Assembly: GCA_016931535.1 (NCBI GenBank)
Contig: JAFGEP010000096.1
Span: 230,091 to 294,090, forward strand
Length of the DNA stretch: 64,000 nucleotides
Reading direction: 5' to 3'
DNA from: Bradymonadales bacterium
GTDB taxonomy: Bacteria; Myxococcota_A; Bradymonadia; JAFGEP01
The translations under genes were made by a program, and so were the position numbers. Every line of letters starts with the position of its first letter. Within the stretch, counting starts at the first letter, position 1. Below are positions 29,816 through 41,528 of the stretch, in pieces. The notes beneath the pieces are model-generated. The model was not told the DNA's origin. It worked only from the letters and a program-made list of their open reading frames with translations, and did not search any database.

Positions 29816-31423
29816 TCAGTTACAGTCCAGGGTGAATGCGTGGCTGGCGGGCGTCTCGTCCCGCTCACCCACGATGTTGACCGCCCTGACGTAGAACACG
29901 TACTGCCCGTCCCCCTCGTCGGTGTATCGCTTGGGGGGCCAGCAGTTGGAGAAATCGGTGTCCTCGCTGCAGGTGCGGCCTGCAGGCCCCAGCTTCTCCA
30001 GGCAGCACTCGAAGAACCCGGCGTTCTCGCCGGGAGGCAGGACGGCCGCGAAGTTGAACTCGGCCCAGCACTCGTCGTTGTTCACGTTGGCGGCGGTGAT
30101 GTTGGTGTCTGGCCGGGCCAGCCCCCCGATGACCTGCCAGAGGTACTCCGCTGGCGTCGGGTCGGGCATGTCGTCACGGGTCACCCCTCTGACCCGGAAG
30201 GCGTGTTGTCCGTCGGACAGGCCGAAGTAGGTCTTGGGCGAGCTGCAGGTAGCGTAGCTGGCGCTGTCGAGTTGACACTCGAAGTCGGTCACGTTGGGGG
30301 AGGTGAACTCGAAGCTGACGTCCATCGGGCTGGGGTTGTGCGGAGTTTGGGTCAGCGTGGTCTCCGGCACGATCGAAACCACCAGGTCGGCCTCCCCATC
30401 CCCGTTCCCGCCAAACGAAGCGTAAGGGCCAGGGCCGTATTCGTCCGACAAAAACCTGGCCCGCCAACGGTAGCTCTTGCCTCCCTCCAGGGTCATCTCG
30501 ACACTCACCGGCTCACCGGCGGCCACCGCCGGCCCAAACCCGGTCCGACCATCTTCGAATGTCTCCCCTACCTCGGTGATGGCGATCTGGAGCCTCAGCG
30601 GAGAGTGAGCAAACGAGTGAGGATCCGAGGTGAAGGTGAACTGGCCCTCGAAGGCGCCCCCCCCCACCGGGACCGCTTCGCCCAACGCCGAAGACTGCGC
30701 CAGGTTGGTGGGGGCGGGGATCTCCGCCTCCACGCTGCCGACCGACACCCTGACCGGTAGCCGGGCATCCGCGGTTCCATCCGAAGCGACGATATCGAAC
30801 TCGTCCACCGACCCGTTGTCGCCCTGGGTGGGAGCCAGCACCAGCTCGTCCTCCTCCAGCCGGGCGTAGGCCGGGTTGTCCTGGAGGTACAGGGAGACCT
30901 GGTCGTCATCCGGGTCGATCACCTGGAACCGCACCCGGTGCTCCGTATCGGGATCGACGGCGGCTTCCAGCTCGGTCAGCGGCCTGGCGTCCGTACCCAA
31001 GAAGAAGGGGGGGCGATTGACGTGGTGAACCGTGATCGAGACCGCCGTGGAAGCGGACAGGTACAGGTCGTCAACCGTGACGGTGATGTCGGGCAGGGTG
31101 AGGCTCCCCTCTTCGGCAGAGACCACGTCGTAGCCCGGCCGGTAGGTGAGGCGGCCCAGCACCGGGTTGAAGGAGGAGTCTCCGGGAAGGTCGAAGGCTT
31201 CCAGGTACAGGGTGTCCCCGTCCGGATCAGAGACGGTGAACACGATCCCCAGCTCTTCCCCCTCATCGACCTCCTGGGGTTCCACGGGATCGAGTTGGGG
31301 CGAGCGGTTCCCTCCGGGTCCCTGGCCATCCGACTGGTCATCGCCACAGCCGGCCACCAGGCCGGTGGTCACCAGGTAGAGGAGGGGGACGAAAAGCACA
31401 CCAGAAAGGGCGATTTTGCTCAT
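29816..31423 (-). CDS. lipoprotein with cadherin/Ig-like repeat domains
   Basis: The 535-residue protein starts at ATG 31423 behind AGAGG and has a lipobox ending LVAGC (cysteine near 22). Beta-sandwich modules follow. The first have the Ig-like pattern PVEPQEVDEGEELGIVFTVSDPDGDTLYLE with repeated DPDGD/DPDDDQ loops, probably calcium-binding. The C-terminal half has TSPNVTDFECQLDSASYATC and a similar FFECCLEKLGPAGRTC unit, resembling cysteine-containing extracellular repeats. It is probably surface-exposed and adhesive, but no ligand can be named. Its stop is 15 bases from the spike gene, which it converges on. Confidence 0.72.
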   Translation of the reverse strand: MSKIALSGVLFVPLLYLVTTGLVAGCGDDQSDGQGPGGNRSPQLDPVEPQEVDEGEELGIVFTVSDPDGDTLYLEAFDLPGDSSFNPVLGRLTYRPGYDVVSAEEGSLTLPDITVTVDDLYLSASTAVSITVHHVNRPPFFLGTDARPLTELEAAVDPDTEHRVRFQVIDPDDDQVSLYLQDNPAYARLEEDELVLAPTQGDNGSVDEFDIVASDGTADARLPVRVSVGSVEAEIPAPTNLAQSSALGEAVPVGGGAFEGQFTFTSDPHSFAHSPLRLQIAITEVGETFEDGRTGFGPAVAAGEPVSVEMTLEGGKSYRWRARFLSDEYGPGPYASFGGNGDGEADLVVSIVPETTLTQTPHNPSPMDVSFEFTSPNVTDFECQLDSASYATCSSPKTYFGLSDGQHAFRVRGVTRDDMPDPTPAEYLWQVIGGLARPDTNITAANVNNDECWAEFNFAAVLPPGENAGFFECCLEKLGPAGRTCSEDTDFSNCWPPKRYTDEGDGQYVFYVRAVNIVGERDETPASHAFTLDCN

Positions 31424-31796
31424 GAGACCTCTGAGGGCTATGGACCGAACGAGTGGTGTTGAACCTCGCGACTCCATTCTACCCCATTCTAACGCAGCAC
31501 CGGCTGCAAACAAGCGAAGGAAAAGGGGGGAGGCGATGTTTCTCGATTTTCCACCCGGAGGGCTCGATCATCCCTTGCCCCTGGTGGGGGCGTTCGGCCG
31601 TTCTTCTTTGGTTCACCCGGTTCCCCGTCTGAAAGCGGGCAGCCGCGAGGGTCGCTCTTCTGTGCTGCGACGCTCGCCGGGCAAGCGGTGGGTTCTGGAT
31701 GTTTCTCATGCGGTTCGTGTTGTGATATGGTCTGTCAATCAGGCGGGTACCCATCCCAGACCAACCACGATCCCCTTCTGGTTTGGAGAGACGATC
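31424..31796. other. 373-base divergent intergenic region
   Basis: It lies between the divergent Ig-like lipoprotein and lipase genes and should hold both promoters. A TGTGATATGG stretch (31721-31730) resembles an extended -10 for the lipase, but no fitting -35 was found. An open frame runs into the lipase from upstream but lacks a signal peptide, so it is not treated as coding. Confidence 0.35.
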
Positions 31797-33239
31797 ATGG
31801 GCCCGGTCCAGCACCTCCTTGGTCGAATCGTTTTGCTCTGTGTGGTATGCGGAGTATCCGGGGCTTGCCTGGATGAGCCGAACCTGATCTTCCCCTCAGA
31901 GCAGCCGGACCAGTCGGTTCTCGGTCCGGACACCTCCAGCAACCCGAGCGGCGTCGAGATCCGCCTGGAGCCGGGTGCCGGCGGTGTCCCGGTCGGCGGC
32001 CAAGATCCAGCCGGCTCATTGTTCGTGGTGGACTGCGACGACCTTCCGCTGGCGGACCTGATCGGCGAGCCCCGGGAGGCCTTCACCCCCACGGGCATCT
32101 TGCGGGATAGGCTCGAGCCATGTCAGGTGCCGGCCTTTCGCGGAGTGGCCTCCGCCGGCATGGATCTGCAGGTTGACCTCGTCCCCCTGGATCCCCTGGG
32201 TGCCATCGACCTGGTTCGCTTCGATGCCCGCTCCGTGAGAGGGGGATACCTGGAGGAGACGCAGCGGGTTGGCGATCCGACCGGCAGGGTCCAGGTGACC
32301 TGGACGGCCGCCTACACCGGCGAGTACGTGCTGGTCATAGACGCGGCCGACCGGGATGTAGGGGGAGAGTTCCAGCTCGCGGTGCGCTGTCAAGCCGGAT
32401 GCGACCGCTCCATGACCCGTTTCCCGATCGTCCTGATGCATGGGATGGCGGGGACGGACAGTTACTTCGGCATTCTCGACTACTTTTTCGGGGTGGAGGA
32501 GGCCATGGAGGAGTCCGGCTTCGATGTCCGGATCACGGTGGTCAATCCCCTGGCGCACTCTCGGATCAGGGCTGGCGAGCTGGTCGGGCTCCTGGAGGCG
32601 ATCATGGAGGAGTCCGGCGCCCGCAAGGTCAATCTGATCGGACACAGCCAGGGGGGGCTGGACGGGCGGATCCTCCTGTCCGAGCTGGGGTTCGGCGAGC
32701 ATGTCGCCTCCTTCACCTCCATCGCCACCCCGCATCACGGCAGCCCCATCGCCGACTTCGTGGTGGGGCTCTTGACCTCCAACAAGATCACGGAAACGTT
32801 GGCGGAGGAGGTGGTGGATACCGTCGCCAGCCTGTTTGGCGAATCCGAGCCACACATGGCCGACCAGCTCCGCGAGCTGACTCGGGACTACATGGAGAAC
32901 GAGTTCAACCCGACCCATCCCGACGATCCCCGGGTGGCCTACTACTCCTGGGCCGGCCGGACCTGCGCCCTGGTCGAGCTCGACTGCCAGGAGGAATGGA
33001 ATGGGGAGATCGTGATCCCCTTCTTGGTCCCGACCTACTGGGCCAATTTCTTTTTAGGGGCCGAGGAGAACGACGGCCTGGTGCCGGTGGAATCGGCCAT
33101 CTGGGGGACCTTTCTAGGGGTACTTCCGGCCGATCACTACGACCAGGTGGGACAGCTGGCCGATACCGCCAACCCCAGTTTCGATCACATCGAGTTTTTC
33201 CTGTCGGAGGGGCAACGACTGTTCGAGTCGGGGTTCTGA
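31797..33239 (+). CDS. triacylglycerol lipase-like alpha/beta hydrolase lipoprotein
   Basis: The 480-residue protein starts at ATG 31797, preceded by GGAGAG, and has a signal ending VSGAC, fitting lipidation. Residues about 95-195 form a beta-rich pre-domain (QVTWTAAYTGEYVLVIDAAD), like pre-peptidase C-terminal domains. The catalytic part begins FPIVLMHGMAGTDSYFG, with the oxyanion motif HGMAG. The nucleophile elbow is GHSQGG, then SIATPHHGSPIADFV. A late Asp/His pair (NDGLVPVESA and ADHYDQVG) fits the triad. It resembles family I lipases. No Lif foldase gene is nearby. Confidence 0.85.
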   Translation: MGPVQHLLGRIVLLCVVCGVSGACLDEPNLIFPSEQPDQSVLGPDTSSNPSGVEIRLEPGAGGVPVGGQDPAGSLFVVDCDDLPLADLIGEPREAFTPTGILRDRLEPCQVPAFRGVASAGMDLQVDLVPLDPLGAIDLVRFDARSVRGGYLEETQRVGDPTGRVQVTWTAAYTGEYVLVIDAADRDVGGEFQLAVRCQAGCDRSMTRFPIVLMHGMAGTDSYFGILDYFFGVEEAMEESGFDVRITVVNPLAHSRIRAGELVGLLEAIMEESGARKVNLIGHSQGGLDGRILLSELGFGEHVASFTSIATPHHGSPIADFVVGLLTSNKITETLAEEVVDTVASLFGESEPHMADQLRELTRDYMENEFNPTHPDDPRVAYYSWAGRTCALVELDCQEEWNGEIVIPFLVPTYWANFFLGAEENDGLVPVESAIWGTFLGVLPADHYDQVGQLADTANPSFDHIEFFLSEGQRLFESGF

Positions 33240-33250
33240 CCGGGGAGCCA

Positions 33251-33274
33251 GGCGTTATGGGTTCCCATCACGCC
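33251..33274 (+). terminator. bidirectional terminator-like hairpin between lipase and queE
   Basis: GGCGT-ATGGG (33251-33261) pairs with CCCAT-ACGCC (33264-33274) around a TT loop, with one mismatched pair. It lies between convergent genes and overlaps the queE stop. There is no T-run on either side. Confidence 0.45.
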
Positions 33275-33948
33275 CCCCGATCCCTGTCGGGCCAGATCAC
33301 GCGATGAAGCTGGATGCCGAGCCGCACGTGAAGTCGGTCTTCCAGGATCCATGAGGCCAGCAGGGCAGGGGCAAGGCGCTGGTGGACGGGGGAGAAGATC
33401 ACACAGCCCACCCTCTCGACCAGGTGAAAGCGGGCGGCCATCTGGCGGGCCCAGAGGTAGTCCTGGCGGTCGGTCAGGACCATCTTGACCTCGTCTCGCC
33501 GGTCGAGGAGATCCAGGTTGTCCAGGCGGTTATGAGCCTCCTGGCCGCTGCCCGGAGGTTTGAGATCCATGATGCGATGCACCCCCTCCGGCACCCGGGC
33601 GATGTCCAGGGTCCCGCTGGTTTCCAGCAGAACCGGGCGGTTGCGATCGACAAGGATCTCCATCAACGGGTAGACCGCCGGTTGCAGGAGAGGCTCGCCC
33701 CCGGTGATCTCGACGATGGGCAGGTCGGCCGAAGCGATCTCGGCGACGACCTGGTCGATCTCCATGGGGGTGCCCCCCGTAAAGGCGTAGGGGGTATCGC
33801 ACCAGGTGCAGCGCAGGTGGCAACCGGCCAGGCGGACGAAGGAGCAGGGGGTTCCCGCCCAGCTGCTTTCTCCCTGGATGGAGTGAAACAGCTCGCACAC
33901 GGTCAGTCGGGAGGGGGAGAGGGCAGACGGTCCGGTTCCGTTGGGCAT
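33268..33948 (-). CDS. queE: 7-carboxy-7-deazaguanine synthase
   Basis: QueE is a radical-SAM enzyme converting 6-carboxytetrahydropterin to 7-carboxy-7-deazaguanine in queuosine and deazapurine synthesis. The 226-residue protein has LTVCELFHSIQGESSWAGTP, the cluster-binding CHLRCTWCDTPYAF (C-x3-C-x2-C), VEITGGEPLLQP, and a closing IQLHRVIW segment. All are standard for the family. The partners queC, queD and queF are not in the window. The start at ATG 33948 has only a weak ribosome-binding site. Confidence 0.92.
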   Translation of the reverse strand: MPNGTGPSALSPSRLTVCELFHSIQGESSWAGTPCSFVRLAGCHLRCTWCDTPYAFTGGTPMEIDQVVAEIASADLPIVEITGGEPLLQPAVYPLMEILVDRNRPVLLETSGTLDIARVPEGVHRIMDLKPPGSGQEAHNRLDNLDLLDRRDEVKMVLTDRQDYLWARQMAARFHLVERVGCVIFSPVHQRLAPALLASWILEDRLHVRLGIQLHRVIWPDRDRGA

Positions 33949-34112
33949 GGGGATCTTGCTCGTTGCGGTGAGCTGGCCTCGCGTTGGAGACCCGATGACC
34001 TTACCAGCTGGCCATCAGGGGGGCAATGGGGGCCATGACCGGGACCGCCCCCTGGAGGGCGACGCGACCTGCCTCCCTGAATGGCTCGGGGGAGGATTCC
34101 TGACCATTTCCC

Positions 34113-34141
34113 TTGACATCTAGCCGTCGACAGGCGAAAGT
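34113..34141 (+). promoter_or_regulatory. possible promoter of the rpmH operon
   Basis: A perfect -35 TTGACA (34113-34118) is followed after 17 bases by a poor -10 GAAAGT (34136-34141). It lies about 90 bases before rpmH. The weak -10 lowers confidence. Confidence 0.3.
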
Positions 34142-34230
34142 TACGCGCCCTTGGGGCTCCCGAAATTGTTGATGTTATGGGAGGTTAGGGGCATTGGGAC
34201 CTCGAGTTAGCTACAGAGAAGGGAACTGCT

Positions 34231-34386
34231 GTGAAGCGTACATTCCAGCCAAGTAATACCAGGAGACGGCGGACGCATGGATTTCGCCGGCGTATGAGCA
34301 CTCAGGGTGGCCAGGCGGTGATCAAGGCGAGGCGTCGGAAGGGCCGCAAGCTGCTCACTCCAGTCTGCCCCCGCAACAGTGCCTGA
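34231..34386 (+). CDS. rpmH: 50S ribosomal protein L34
   Basis: L34 is a small basic protein of the large subunit. The 51-residue product starts at GTG 34231, with AAGGGA about seven bases upstream. It has the signature [20 protein letters not shown] followed by [19 protein letters not shown]. The conserved protein normally ends just after RKGRK plus a few residues; here the tail [11 protein letters not shown] adds about seven. The last 8 bases overlap rnpA. This is the first gene of the rpmH-rnpA-yidD-yidC-jag-mnmE group. Confidence 0.95.
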   Translation: MKRTFQPSNTRRRRTHGFRRRMSTQGGQAVIKARRRKGRKLLTPVCPRNSA

Positions 34387-34774
34387 ACAGGGATCCGGGG
34401 GGGCGCCAGTCGCCAGGGACGGCCAGGGGCTGACGAAAGCGGAGCGGGTGCGGAAACGCCGGGAGTTCCTGGCCATTCAGCGCACCGGGAGGCGCTACTA
34501 CTCACGGCTGTTCATCCTGATCTCGGCGCCCGGCCGAACTCCGTGGACTCGGCTGGGGATCACGGTATCCCGGAAGCTGGGCAAGGCGGTCCGGCGAAAC
34601 CGGCTCAAGCGAATGCTGCGGGAAGCGTTCCGCCGGAAAAAGGAGATCCTTCCTCCGGCCACGGACATCGTCATCATCGCCTCGAATGCCATGGTTGACG
34701 CCTCCCTGGAGGAGATCGCAAGCGAGCTGGAGGCCTGGGCCCTGCAGGCAGACCGGCGGCGCGGCAGGAGATGA
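34379..34774 (+). CDS. rnpA: ribonuclease P protein component
   Basis: RnpA binds the catalytic RNase P RNA and helps mature the 5' ends of tRNAs. The 131-residue protein starts at GTG 34379 inside rpmH. Hallmarks are [17 protein letters not shown] and the basic RNR helix [20 protein letters not shown]. The ~18 N-terminal residues before LTKAERV are not conserved. A start inside rpmH is a frequent arrangement. Confidence 0.94.
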   Translation: MPEQGSGGAPVARDGQGLTKAERVRKRREFLAIQRTGRRYYSRLFILISAPGRTPWTRLGITVSRKLGKAVRRNRLKRMLREAFRRKKEILPPATDIVIIASNAMVDASLEEIASELEAWALQADRRRGRR

Positions 34775-34784
34775 TCCGCGAGAT

Positions 34785-35012
34785 ATGGCCGAGATCCTCA
34801 TCTGGATGATCCGAAGGTATCAGCGGTGGCTGTCACCCGTTCTGCCACCCGCCTGCCGCTTCACGCCGAGCTGCTCCCAATACGCCATCGAAGCGCTGGA
34901 GATGTTTGGCGCGGTGCGGGGGCTATGGATGAGCCTGGGACGCGTATTGCGGTGCCATCCGTTCCATCCCGGCGGGTTTGACCCGGTCCTGCCCATCGAT
35001 CGCGAAAGGTAG
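34785..35012 (+). CDS. yidD: membrane protein insertion efficiency factor
   Basis: YidD is a small protein of the inner face of the membrane that assists YidC-mediated insertion. The 75-residue product begins at ATG 34785 with AGGAGATGATC upstream, 10 bases after rnpA. It shows IRRYQRWLSPVLPPACRFTP, SCSQYAIEALEMFGAVRG, and LRCHPFHPGGFDPV, all family-typical. It ends 2 bases before yidC. Confidence 0.94.
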   Translation: MAEILIWMIRRYQRWLSPVLPPACRFTPSCSQYAIEALEMFGAVRGLWMSLGRVLRCHPFHPGGFDPVLPIDRER

Positions 35013-35014
35013 TC

Positions 35015-36784
35015 ATGGAGTCCCAGCAAAAGAGATGGTTTCTGGCCTTGCTGCTATGTGCCGCCGCCGCGGTGCTATGGCAAATGTTCATTGCCAAGCC
35101 GCCGCCCCGACCGACCGAGGCTCCACCCACCGCGGCCGTGGAGGGGACTGGCTCGGGCAGCGGGCTCGAACCGACGCCGAGTCTGGGGGCGACCGGACCG
35201 GCGGAAGCGGAGCCCGCGCAACCGGAGGCCCCCCAACAGGTGCTCGCCGTTGGCCAGGATGTCGAGCCGGTAGAGATCTTGGAGCCCCAGACGCTGCAAG
35301 GACGGGGCTTTCTGGTCCGGTTCTCCAACACCGGGGCGGTCCTGGTCGATCACCGGATCGAAGAGCCGGAGCAGTACATCCCTCGAGAGGGGTTCACCGG
35401 GATTTTCCCTGGCGGGGTCGAGGAACAGCCCACCCTGGAGCTGCTGGTGGAGGGGCTGGAGGATCTGACGGAGCGATCGCCCTACCGATTCGTGGCCGAC
35501 GAAAGTCTGCTCGCACCGGGATCGGATGCGGATCCCCCGGTCTATCAGCGGCTGGTGTATCGCTGGAGCAACGGGCTGGTCGAGATCGACAAGGTGATCG
35601 AGCCCGATCCGGAGAAGCCGTATGTGCTGCAGCTTCAGCTGATCTTTCGCAACCTCCAGCAGCGCCAGCAAGAGGTTCGCGCGGTCGAGATCCTGATGTG
35701 GGCCGACGACACCGTGACCGCCCGGCGGGGGATGTTGAACCCCATTGCCAACACCCGGCAGGTGGCCTGTCTGGTGGATGACTCGCTGGAGAAGGAGTCG
35801 CGGGACAAGATCGAGGGCCAGCAGTTTTCGGGACCCACCCGTTGGGCTGGGGTTCACGACCGCTACTTTTTGGCCGCCGCCACGCTCCCCGAGGGAACTG
35901 CCGCTTCGGGCTGCCGGTTCGAGCGGCGCGAAGGCCTGATCGGCGGGGTGCTGAGGCTGGAAGGGTTCACCCTTCAGCCGGGAGAGGAGCATCGGCTGGC
36001 GTTGCGCACCTACACCGGCCCCAAGGACGAGAGCTCGCTCAAGGTGGCCGGCAGCCAGCTATCGCGATCGGTGGACTACGGGTTGTTCGGCTTTCTCGCC
36101 CGTCCCATGAAGTGGCTGCTGAGCGCCTTCCACCGGCTGATACCCAACTGGGGAGTGGCCATTATCCTGTTGACCATCCTGGTGAAGGTCCTGATGTGGC
36201 CCTGGACGCAGAAGAGCTTCAAATCGATGGAGCGGATGAAGGCGATCCAGCCCAAGATGCAGGCCTTGAAGGAGAAGTACGGCAACGACAAGACCAAGCT
36301 GACCGAAGAAACGATGAAGCTCTACCGGGAGCACAACGTCAGCCCCTTCGGCTGCCTCCCCATGCTGTTGCAGATGCCGATCTACATCGCGCTGTACCGG
36401 ATGATCTACAGCTCGGTGGAGCTGTACAAGGCCGACTTCGCGCTGTGGGTCAAGGATCTCTCGCAACCCGACCCGACCTACATCCTGCCCATCTTGATGA
36501 CCGCCACCATGTTCGGGCAGCAGCTTTTAACCCCCACCACCAGTGACAATCCCCAGATGAAATGGATGATGCGGCTGATGCCGCTCATGTTCGGTTTCTT
36601 CATGCTGGTGCTTCCCTCCGGGCTGGTGCTGTATATATTTGCCAGCTCCCTTCTGGGGATAATCCAGCAGTACCTCATCCGGCGCCAGTTTGCCAAACCC
36701 GCTCTGGCTGCGGCGCCGGCGGCGCCGGCCGAGAACGAAGGCCGACCCCAAAGGCGGCGTCGGGAGCGCCGTCAGGCCAAGTAA
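35015..36784 (+). CDS. yidC: membrane protein insertase
   Basis: YidC inserts and folds inner-membrane proteins with or without SecYEG. The 589-residue protein has the Gram-negative layout: an N-terminal helix (about 7-24), a large periplasmic beta domain (about 80-365), then the conserved five-helix core. Core marks are YGLFGFLARPMKWLLSAFHR, NWGVAIILLTILVK, the cytoplasmic loop with MKAIQPKMQALKEKYGNDK, and FGCLPMLLQMPIYIALYRM. The C-terminal tail is Ala/Pro- then Arg-rich, which may contact ribosomes. It begins 2 bases after yidD. Confidence 0.96.
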   Translation: MESQQKRWFLALLLCAAAAVLWQMFIAKPPPRPTEAPPTAAVEGTGSGSGLEPTPSLGATGPAEAEPAQPEAPQQVLAVGQDVEPVEILEPQTLQGRGFLVRFSNTGAVLVDHRIEEPEQYIPREGFTGIFPGGVEEQPTLELLVEGLEDLTERSPYRFVADESLLAPGSDADPPVYQRLVYRWSNGLVEIDKVIEPDPEKPYVLQLQLIFRNLQQRQQEVRAVEILMWADDTVTARRGMLNPIANTRQVACLVDDSLEKESRDKIEGQQFSGPTRWAGVHDRYFLAAATLPEGTAASGCRFERREGLIGGVLRLEGFTLQPGEEHRLALRTYTGPKDESSLKVAGSQLSRSVDYGLFGFLARPMKWLLSAFHRLIPNWGVAIILLTILVKVLMWPWTQKSFKSMERMKAIQPKMQALKEKYGNDKTKLTEETMKLYREHNVSPFGCLPMLLQMPIYIALYRMIYSSVELYKADFALWVKDLSQPDPTYILPILMTATMFGQQLLTPTTSDNPQMKWMMRLMPLMFGFFMLVLPSGLVLYIFASSLLGIIQQYLIRRQFAKPALAAAPAAPAENEGRPQRRRRERRQAK

Positions 36785-36862
36785 AACCAGACAGCACGAG
36801 GGGAATCGGCGGCACCCCGGACAGGGCAACAGAAACGGTCACCTCATTGTCGAGAACAACAG

Positions 36863-37396
36863 ATGGAAACACAGAACCAGCGCAATGAAGATGCTCACCT
36901 GGTAGAGCATGCGGTCGGATTCCTTCAGACCCTCTTCGAGAAGATGGGGTTGGCGGTCTCCGTCGAGGTCTCGGTGGAAGGTCGGATGATCCGGGTCAAT
37001 GTCTCGGGAGAAGAGGCTCACGAGCTGGTCGGAGGAAGCGGGGCGGCAGCCAGAAGCAACGTGCTGGAGGCGATCCAGCTGTTGCTCGGCCGCAACCTGT
37101 TCGTGGGTGAGGGGGGGCGAACCATCGTCGTGGACTCCGACGGCATTCGAGAGCTGCGCTGCCAGCTGCTGGAAGCAGCGGCCGACCGGCTGGCAGAGAC
37201 CGCCATCACCACCGGCAAGACCATGGCCATCTACGGAATGAACTCCTTCGACCGGAGAGCGGTCCACCTGCGCCTGGCCAATCGAGAGGAGGTCCAGACC
37301 GACAGCGAGGGGGAAGGCGCCGTCCGAACGCTGGTGGTCCAGCGCCGAGGGGATCTACGCCGGGAGGATCCCGAGCCGACCTCGAACGAGGGTTAG
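36863..37396 (+). CDS. jag: Jag/KhpB KH-R3H RNA-binding protein
   Basis: The 177-residue protein has a KH-like region (about 20-85) and a C-terminal R3H domain with MNSFDRRAVHLRLANREEVQ, the usual PFDRRxVHxxL and DSEGEG ending. The family is almost always encoded after yidC and binds RNA; it affects cell division and envelope regulation in some bacteria. The Jag-N domain of Gram-positive members is lacking, as usual in this group. It lies 78 bases after yidC and 38 before mnmE. Confidence 0.9.
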   Translation: METQNQRNEDAHLVEHAVGFLQTLFEKMGLAVSVEVSVEGRMIRVNVSGEEAHELVGGSGAAARSNVLEAIQLLLGRNLFVGEGGRTIVVDSDGIRELRCQLLEAAADRLAETAITTGKTMAIYGMNSFDRRAVHLRLANREEVQTDSEGEGAVRTLVVQRRGDLRREDPEPTSNEG

Positions 37397-37434
37397 CGAC
37401 ATCCCTGACCGCTTCGGCGGCTTTTCGCCAGGCT

Positions 37435-38802
37435 ATGGCCTTCGATACCATCGCAGCTATCGCCACCCCCACTGGAACGGGGGGGATCGGAATCATCCGG
37501 ATATCGGGGCCGGAAGCGCTGCCGATCACCCGACGGCTCGCCAGACGCCTGCCGCTTTCCCCCCCTTCCCATCACATGTTGCTTGTGCCGCTGCACTCCC
37601 CGCAGGACGGCTCCTACCTGGATCAGGCGCTGGTGGTGGCCATGCTTCAACCCCACTCCTACACTGGCGAGGATGTGGTCGAGCTACACTGTCATGGCGG
37701 TCCGGTCCACCTGAGCTCGGTGCTGAGAGCGGTACTGGCAGCGGGAGCCAGACCTGCCGAGCCGGGGGAGTTCACCCGCAGGGCGTTTCTCAATGGCCGG
37801 CTGGACCTGCTCCAGGCAGAGGCGATCGAGGAGCTGATCGAGGCCAGAAGCGAACGGGCTTGCCAGCTGGCCAGAGACCACCTGGAAGGCCACCTTTCTG
37901 CGACCGTCCAGGAGATCCGGGAACATCTGCTGGAGGCGCTCACCCTGGTGGAGGCCTCCCTCGACTTCTCCCTGGAGGAGCATGTCTACGCGGTGGACCG
38001 CGATGCGCTGGCATCGGCACTGACGCGGGCTCGGCAGGAGATCGATGCGGTGCTGTCCACCTACGACCAGGGGAAAAGACTCACCGAGGGGATCCGATGC
38101 GCCATCGCCGGCCGCCCCAACTCGGGCAAGTCCACCTTGTTCAACCGGCTGCTCCAGGTCGAACGGGCCATCACCTCACCCACCCCCGGCACCACCCGCG
38201 ACTACCTGGATGCTCAGCTCCTTCTGGATGGACAGCTCTACTGGCTGGTCGATACCGCCGGTATCGGTGATACCCAGGACAGCATCGAAGCCGAGGGGAT
38301 CCGGCGTTCCCGTCAGATCCTGGCTGGCGCGGACCTCGTCTTTCTGGTGGCCGACAGCTCCAGACCGTGGGGATCGGCCGATCGGGATCTGCTGGAGCAG
38401 ATCGCCACGGTCGGCGTGTTCGTCTGGAACAAGGTGGATCTGCCCTCACGGTCGGTTCCTCCCCCCCTGCCGGAGCACTGGTGTGGGCCACTGTGCCTTT
38501 CCCTGATCCAGCCTGACAGCCTGGCTCCCCTACAGGCGGCGTTGATCGAGGCGACGGGAAAGGGGGGATTGCTCCCCTCGACCGAGTCGGTGGCCATTTG
38601 CAGGGAACGACATCGGGATGCGTTGCAGCGGGCCTCGGCCAATCTGGGCCAGGCGACCATCAGCACCAGCGAGGGAAAAGGGGAGGAGTTGATCGCGTGC
38701 GACCTGCGGCTGGCCCTGGAGGCGATCGGCGAGCTGAGCGGGCTGGTGACCCCCGACGAGGTGCTTGGCCGGATCTTCTCCCGTTTCTGCATCGGCAAGT
38801 AG
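37435..38802 (+). CDS. mnmE: tRNA modification GTPase
   Basis: MnmE, with MnmG, modifies U34 of certain tRNAs. The 455-residue protein has the N-terminal folate-binding domain (DTIAAIATPTGTGGIGIIRI, then GEFTRRAFLNGRLDL), a helical region, and the G domain. G domain motifs are GRPNSGKST, the DTAGIGDT switch, and NKVD. The protein ends with the family's C-terminal FCIGK, so the gene is intact. It is the last gene of the rpmH-to-mnmE group. Confidence 0.96.
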   Translation: MAFDTIAAIATPTGTGGIGIIRISGPEALPITRRLARRLPLSPPSHHMLLVPLHSPQDGSYLDQALVVAMLQPHSYTGEDVVELHCHGGPVHLSSVLRAVLAAGARPAEPGEFTRRAFLNGRLDLLQAEAIEELIEARSERACQLARDHLEGHLSATVQEIREHLLEALTLVEASLDFSLEEHVYAVDRDALASALTRARQEIDAVLSTYDQGKRLTEGIRCAIAGRPNSGKSTLFNRLLQVERAITSPTPGTTRDYLDAQLLLDGQLYWLVDTAGIGDTQDSIEAEGIRRSRQILAGADLVFLVADSSRPWGSADRDLLEQIATVGVFVWNKVDLPSRSVPPPLPEHWCGPLCLSLIQPDSLAPLQAALIEATGKGGLLPSTESVAICRERHRDALQRASANLGQATISTSEGKGEELIACDLRLALEAIGELSGLVTPDEVLGRIFSRFCIGK

Positions 38803-38930
38803 GTTAGCCTCGATTTTGCCTGCCCATCTGGATATCACAAGCAGTGACATCCGACCCGCCGGCAAGGGGGGGCAGATGCCGGAAAAACACACCGAAAATC
38901 AACAGGTTAGATGGTGTCCGCAAGTAGTGA

Positions 38931-41498
<2,568 letters not shown>

Positions 41499-41528
41499 CG
41501 GACCGCGGCGTTGAGGGACACGATCCCC

